From NCBI RefSeq assembly GCF_963855985.1, contig NC_087112.1, positions 4,032,501 to 4,096,500 of the forward strand: a DNA stretch of 64,000 nucleotides, in the 5' to 3' direction. The DNA is from Ostrinia nubilalis (taxonomy: Eukaryota; Arthropoda; Insecta; Lepidoptera; Crambidae). Shown piece by piece: positions 58,880 through 64,000 of this stretch; positions within the stretch are counted from its first letter, which is position 1; every line of letters starts with the position of its first letter. Both the position numbers and the translations under genes were made by a program. The notes under the pieces are model-generated. The model had not been told where the DNA came from, did no database searches, and was given only the letters and a program-made list of their open reading frames with translations.

Positions 58880-59570
58880 TGTTTAAAATTAACATATTTT
58901 ATTAACAAAATATATTTCATTGTTACAAAAGTAAAAATAATACAAAATTTCACAGGCAGAGTATTTTGAAATAATAATATTCTCTAATTGTTTATAACGT
59001 GAAATCTAGTTTTTGCTATCATAAAAACGTAACAAAATATCAATACTGAAATTACAAACAATTCATATACAAATTATTAACATAAGTTTGCAAAAGAACG
59101 TTTAAAACTTAAAATTATCATTTCGATGCCATACATTTACATTTTTAAACAATATTATAAATTCTTATACATTTGTAAATAGTCATGAATATTGGCACTA
59201 AAAGTTGCACAAAATTTCAAAACACTAATTTATTAATGAAAATGCTTCAAATGAGAAATCAACATCATAAAACTATCTAACATTTGATTTTATGATTTCC
59301 CATTCAAATTATTTTCACTTAACCCTTTAATATCTTACATCTAATTCCTTACATTTACTATGGCATTTCGATATTTATTTCCATTCATTCTGTTAGAAGT
59401 TAACAATCAAAATCAACAATGGATTTAAAGTAAGATAATAAATAAGAATAAATAGTTAATAAATAAGTCTTCACTTTGGTGGTAAAGTAACGCCTCATAG
59501 GGTAAAAATAAGTAAAGTCATAGAAAATAATCAGTGCTTGAAAATACTGTGACTGACTCTTGAAAAGCCC
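58880..59570 (-). other. 3' untranslated region of the minus-strand gene
   Basis: About 690 nt of very AT-rich sequence between the stop and the AATAAA (TTTATT on the plus strand) at 58898-58903. The end point is inferred. Confidence 0.55.
58898..58903 (-). promoter_or_regulatory. Poly(A) signal of the minus-strand gene
   Basis: TTTATT on the plus strand reads AATAAA on the minus strand. It lies about 115 bp from the Ank2 signal, so the two transcripts end almost tail to tail. Confidence 0.5.
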
Positions 59571-59603
59571 TCACAATGAATCGAACTCTGAAACATCACT
59601 CGT
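59571..59603 (-). CDS. Minus-strand gene, last coding exon
   Basis: Acceptor tttttcag at 59604-59605; encodes TSDVSEFDSL and stops at TGA (59573-59571). The short acidic end fits the frame of the preceding exons. Confidence 0.68.
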   Translation of the reverse strand, partial: TSDVSEFDSL

Positions 59604-62411
59604 CTGAAAAATAAAGGGAAAAATCATTAGTACTACATCATCATAGTGTCTCAGTACAGAATAATTCAACGATTGCGTGGTAAAGACTACAAAAGTAATA
59701 GTTTATAGCTGGGTTGAACATAATAATGGGAACCTAATAGAAATTGATACGCTAAGAGAAAAGGTGATAGTAGTATTAGAGAAAAAAGGGTGCTATAATT
59801 TGTATTTAATTATAATAAAGCACCATATAAAGGAATCAAGAGTTCATCACAATTTAGTATGACTACTTCTTAAAATCACCCCTTGATACTTTAACAAGTA
59901 AGAACTCATGGTTTAGATTAGTAGAAGTTTTAAAGTTTAGACTTGTGATAAGCTTTTGACTCTGTGTCTGGTGTTAACTACAGTGCTGTGAATTGTGATA
60001 CCCACAAGGTCCGGTTTATAGAGGTGCACGTGCGGCAGGAGGAAAGTGGATCCAAGGTCTCGCTCAGCCATGGTGTTGGCCTCCTGCATGCAATAGTTAA
60101 TTATTTACAAACAGGACTCTCGCAAGGAGGTGTTTTGGGTCCGTTACTATTAATTATTCTACGCTTAAAGGAAAACAAGGCTTGATAGTGGATATCTAAA
60201 GATTAAGGTGTAAATTTTTGGTTTAGCAATGAGCATAGACGTGCTGTGGCATAGTGTAGCGTAAGACAACGGCTTTCAAATATTATGAAATCGCCACACC
60301 GCGCCAAAACATACACACACTTGCTGTTCAGAGACTTATCTCCCAAAATAGCTAAAAATAAAATTTGCCTAGTCCAAATTGTAAATAGGTGCTAGGACAT
60401 TGTCGTAGATGCTTAGTGGGTCAATTAGAGCAATTTATTTTATTGAAATAATAAAATTACCTGATGTGTAAGACGAGTAGACGATGCAGCTCTCCCTGTG
60501 CTAGCAGGTAACGTTCCTCCAATCGAACGAGCCTCTGATAGAGTCCTGGACAAAAAAAGTCTTGTTTAACAAAACTAGTCATCAACCATGAAAATGGTAA
60601 AATATGTTACATCTACAATGGCTCGTTCTCACGGTAATCCAGTTTACGGGATCCAGTAATGCAAGATTGCGCAAACCTGGACTGTCGTGTGAACACACAT
60701 TTGTGTGTGTCTGAAATTCGAATTACAAATTCGAACGGATAGGTTTTTTGCGGAACACTGCAAACGGGATGTTTGTGTGAACTATACAGTGTGAGTCACG
60801 ATAAAGTGTACATATGAAAATAGATGAAACTAGACCTATTTTTATCGACAAAAAAAGGTCAAAAATTTTTGGAGTTTTTATTTTTTATAGAATTGTTTTT
60901 CTTCCGATTACTTATTGTAAAGGTCTAGTTTCACCTATTTTCATATGTGCACTTTAACGTGACTCACACTGTATTAAAATACTTAACGGGATCCTGCCTT
61001 CGATTTGGTTGACAACGACAAATTGTTAGAGAAATTGGCATTGATAGGATTCACACCCAAATTCCTTAAATTTTTCTCAAGCTACTTGAAGGATCGTTCG
61101 CAATATGTACGTTTAAGTGGCTTTGAGTCTTGTCAATACTTTACGAGATCAGGGGTAAGTCAAGGTAGTACGTTGGGACCTACCCTTTTCCTGATCTTTA
61201 TCAACGACTTGCCAGAGATGGTGTCTGCCTCTGAGTGTCTCTTATTTGCCGATGACCTGAAGATATCTCTAGGAATCAAAACTGAAGTAGATGCTTTGGC
61301 TTTGCAGAGAGATATTGATTCTGTATACCAATGGAGTCAAGAGAACCATCTTCCATTTAATACTCTTAAATGCAAGATTATTACATTTTCTCGCAAATCC
61401 AAACCTTTATTACATATTTATGATTTATCTGACGCTCCTATGGAAAGAGTATATGACATTAAAGATTTAGGCTTAATATTAGATAGTAAATTAGATTTTC
61501 ATGCGCATATAATAAATATATGCAAGATGGCACATAGGATGCTAGGTTTTGTTTTAAGAACAGCATCACAGTTCGATAATACTACAGTAGCAAAAGTATT
61601 ATTCTATGCATACGTGCGCAGCAAGCTCGAATATGGTTCGATTGTGTGGAGTCCCTACGAGGAAAAATATATACTCATGATCGAAAGAGTACAGCGCAAA
61701 TTTGCTAGATGGCTTTATTTGAAAAAATACGGCTATTATCCCTACTTGTATCCATCCCTATTCGTTTCGGGAATGGTCGACATGGAAACCCTAAAACTTA
61801 GACGAGCAATGCTGACTATAGTACATTATCTTTCCATAGTGCACCAGAGAATTGACAGCCCACGTATATTGGAGCAATTCCATATTCAAGTTCCCACAAT
61901 CTCGTGGGACGCATCGGGCCTTGTGGCACCTCGCCGCCGACCGCGCCTACTGGCCCTGCCTGCCGTGCGCACCGAGCGCGCGCGTCATGCGCCCACTACC
62001 CGCGCTCTGCGAATTATCGGGGACATTCTTGCTCGGCACTATGAAATCGATCTATTTGCAGATAGTTTAGGACATCTCTTAAATCAATTTTGGATTAAAT
62101 TAAATGACTTTTATACGTATTGACAATTTGACATTATTTTATTGTTTCTATTTTGACTTTATTTGATTGATTATTAATTAACTACTTTATTACGACATTA
62201 TTTTTATAATTTATTTGTAATTTTAAATTTATTGTTCTATTGACATTCGGTAATTTGATTTAAATCTATTGTTTTTATTTAATTGACTTTATTATTATTA
62301 TATTGACATTGAATTAATTATTATTATATTGACATGCATGATAACCTATGTACAATTAATCTTATAAGCGCTTTGGAATATATTCTGTTAGCTTGTAAGA
62401 TGTTTGAATAA

Positions 62412-62442
<31 letters not shown>

Positions 62443-63459
62443 AAGAATATGTCTGCGCTGCATTGGGAACAAGCCCCTAGAGTATTTTAAGATAATTATT
62501 AAAAAGGACAAAATATAGTCACTTACAGTTCACCAATTCTTCTCTCAGCATCCGTCCATTCCGAAATGTCTTCTTGACTGTAAGATTTCCGCAGGGAATC
62601 GAATCTTGCTAAGTCCGCTTCGAGGTCCGCCTTGTGTACTGACGACAGGTCGTCCCTATCTTCTTTGATGTTGATGGCCTCATCAGGCCTGATGGTCGTC
62701 GACACTTTGAATCCAGCTGATACTAGCGCTCCTGGATTAGATAAAAGTGTGGTAAGAACAGACAAAGCTGCAACAATTGATCCTGATGATTAAAGTTTTG
62801 AAAATAAAAAGCTACTGGCAACTCTACACAGATAAGTTTTTATAAAAGTTATTTATCAAAAATCCCCTTACGTTTTACGATTTCATTCGGGAAATAATTT
62901 TCGTTTGGAAGCACTTTAGTCCTAGGGCAGTACTTAATGTTACATTTTCTGCTAGATTCTTGATTTATATTTCACTAGCTTTTGCCCGCATGAAATTTAG
63001 TTTGTCACAGATCGTCATAAATTATAGCCTATATGTTATTCTGGGTTATAAACAATAGTGCTGTAAAGTTTCATCAAAATCCGTTCAGTAGTTTTTGTGT
63101 GAAAGAGTAACAAACATCCACAAAAACTTTCGCATTTTAATATTAGTAGGATAATGCGAATGGGACGTCCTTTAACGTATTGGGTCTCGTGTCAAAATAA
63201 ATAAGTAATACATACCTTGTTTATTATGCCTGTCCTTATTCGCGCTGTAAGAAGATTCCATACTATGCTTCCTTCTCATCTGAAAATATTCACAGTTATA
63301 ACAAAGTAAATAAATAAATATCCTTGGCCTTGTGCCAATTGTCTCTATATTGAGTACATTACCTCATCATCATTGTTGACAGCTCCTGACTCCAAGTAGC
63401 TGATCAGCTTCGCCTCGCTACTCAGTTCTAGGCTAAGCTTCTTTGAAATATTCTCTCGG
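59571..63459 (-). CDS. Unrecognised protein, C-terminal part (five exons, partial)
   Basis: Five minus-strand exons (63363-63459, 63216-63279, 62527-62731, 60461-60545, 59571-59603) join in one frame of about 160 residues and a stop. The protein start lies beyond the right edge of the window. The visible part is hydrophilic: charged helical stretches (SKKLSLELSSEAKLISYLES; DLEADLARFDSLRKSYSQED; SEWTDAERRIGEL), a Ser/Thr-rich segment (LPASTGRAASSTRL), and the end TSDVSEFDSL. It resembles the C-terminus of a coiled-coil protein, but I do not recognise the family. There is no signal peptide or membrane segment in this part. It converges on Ank2; nothing here shows a functional link. Confidence 0.75.
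59950..60180 (+). mobile_element. LINE reverse-transcriptase fragment
   Basis: The plus frame contains GLSQGGVLGPLLLIILRL, the (S/P)QG-x-LGP box of a non-LTR reverse transcriptase, preceded by AFDSVSG-like residues. No catalytic ADD box follows. Antisense within an intron of the minus-strand gene. Confidence 0.65.
60461..60545 (-). CDS. Minus-strand gene, fourth exon in window
   Basis: 85 nt, acceptor tgtccag, donor gtaatt. The frame carried from the previous exon reads TLSEARSIGGTLPASTGRAA. A different frame reads LYQRLVRLEERYLLAQGEL, which looks more helical, but it is not reached from the preceding donor. Confidence 0.65.
60620..60780. repeat. Dispersed repeat shared with 13535-13620
   Basis: ctcacggtaatccagtttac, gatccagtaatgcaagattg and gtgaacacacatttgtgtgt. 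The last part resembles gtgaatacacatctttgaaattc at 13595. Also contains gcggaacactgcaaac, close to gcggggcactgcaaac at 266. Confidence 0.45.
60787..60971. mobile_element. 185-bp MITE, TA target site
   Basis: cagtgtgagtcacgataaag and ctttaacgtgactcacactg are inverted ends; the arms run about 50 bp, through catatgaaaatag and aaactagacct. TA flanks both ends (60785, 60972). Tc1/mariner-type. Confidence 0.88.
60985..62445 (+). mobile_element. 5'-truncated Jockey-type LINE with long open RT ORF
   Basis: An open frame (61005-62123, 372 codons) carries GVSQGSTLGPTLFLIFINDL (residues 50-69) and LLFADDLKI (79-87), the catalytic FADD box of a non-LTR reverse transcriptase, then the usual thumb and C-terminal region. 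The start of the RT domain and everything upstream (endonuclease, ORF1) are missing. The 3' UTR ends in an AAAT-repeat tail (62410-62442). The frame has no stop or frameshift, so the insertion is fairly young. It sits antisense in an intron of the minus-strand gene. Confidence 0.88.
62527..62731 (-). CDS. Minus-strand gene, third exon in window
   Basis: 205 nt, acceptor atccag, donor gtaagt. It contains FKVSTTIRPDEAINIKEDRD and DLEADLARFDSLRKSYSQED, the longest coding block of this gene here. Confidence 0.82.
62975..63152 (+). mobile_element. Lep1-type (Helitron-like) element
   Basis: Begins actagcttttgcccgcatga, contains tttcatcaaaatccgttcag and ends cgcattttaatattagtagg at. Shorter than the copy at 6073 by deletion of the cggcttcacccgcg part. 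Confidence 0.8.
63216..63279 (-). CDS. Minus-strand gene, second exon in window
   Basis: 64 nt, acceptor ttttcag, donor gtatgt. It encodes MRRKHSMESSYSANKDRHNK, phase 0 in and 1 out. Its ATG directly after the acceptor could serve as a start only if the upstream exon were non-coding. Confidence 0.72.
63363..63459 (-). CDS. Minus-strand gene, first exon in window
   Basis: 97 nt, acceptor ttgtag, donor gtaatg. It encodes RENISKKLSLELSSEAK and onward to NNDDE, probably helical. The first base completes a codon from an exon outside or not recognised. Confidence 0.75.
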
Positions 63460-63463
63460 CTAC

Positions 63464-64000
63464 AATAAAAAATGTTAGTGTAACAAGAGCTTGATACATC
63501 AAAGGTTTACCACAGAGAAATCATCATCAAAATATATTTTATCCATTTTAGGCAATGATATTATAGAACTATAGATATGTTACGTTCATAGAAATTACGA
63601 TTTTAATCCGTGCCGAGCTATTCCAAATTGCACACATTGACAAATGTAACTGATAAGTGAAACAAAAGATACGAAATAGCACGCAAATGAAAGAGATAGC
63701 TATAGTTTTAACGATTCTGCACTAACTAATCTATGTCCGCATCGCACGCATCCTTATCGCTCTAACGTCAAAACAAGATCGCTTTCTCTTTCTTAACTTG
63801 AACATGGCGCATGGCGTCTTGATTGTTTGCATAAATAATTGAAAATATAAATACTAAATAATTTTGCATAATCACATGTGGTAAGAGATCCCTTGTATTT
63901 TGTTTACTTTAGAGTCATAATTGGTACACTTTCGAAACACACACGATGGCATTTTTTATTTATTTTGGTAAGAACACAGGAATTTACGGTGTGGTACGCA
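63464..64000. other. Right flank, intron of the minus-strand gene or upstream
   Basis: AT-rich; I see no exon, repeat or promoter that I can support. Confidence 0.5.

Noticed and set aside
61005..62123. Host gene of 372 residues
   Set aside because: RT boxes and the AAAT tail identify it as a LINE remnant.

Overview
The window is nuclear DNA from an insect, almost certainly a moth or butterfly (Lepidoptera). It is AT-rich and intron-rich. It is dotted with repeats typical of lepidopteran genomes: Lep1/Helitron-like tails with the 'TTTTGCCCGCGGCTTC' motif, 3' ends of RTE-class LINEs that finish in ATGATG microsatellites, a tRNA-derived SINE, and many TA-flanked MITEs. Nothing bacterial, viral or CRISPR-like was seen.

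One gene dominates. Plus-strand exons from 9818 to 57258 form a single ankyrin gene of the Ank2 type. I could chain 51 exons in a continuous, phase-consistent reading frame of 17,376 nt (5,791 codons plus stop). The initiator exon was not found and lies upstream of 9818 or outside the window. Exons 1-17 (9818-24267) encode the membrane-binding domain of ankyrin repeats. Exons 18-19 are a linker. Exons 20-30 (26121-35202) encode the ZU5-ZU5-UPA spectrin-binding module, and exons 31-32 the death domain. Exons 33-51 encode a very long Ser/Glu/Lys-rich tail, including a 5.7-kb exon at 46657-52345. This is the arrangement of the giant neuronal Ank2-L/XL isoforms of insects.

From 1 to 9817 I see no host coding sequence, only repeats and featureless AT-rich DNA, probably the first intron or upstream flank. 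Introns of the ankyrin gene hold most of the LINE fragments and MITEs. The giant tail exons are free of them.

A second gene lies on the minus strand (63459 down to 59571) and converges on the ankyrin gene. Its last five exons encode a hydrophilic, probably coiled-coil C-terminus that I do not recognise. The two poly(A) signals are only about 115 bp apart (58777 and 58903). A 5'-truncated Jockey-type LINE with a 372-codon open RT-region ORF sits in one of its introns.

Points most worth a second look are possible isoform or assembly features of the ankyrin gene: a candidate 78-nt cassette exon (14804-14881), a 21-nt microexon (26121-26141), a coding-like read-through of a splice donor inside the ZU5 module (28276-28377), and two partial exon duplications (exon 10 and exon 3), one of which may be a haplotype assembly artefact. 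I found no convincing wholly new biological system.
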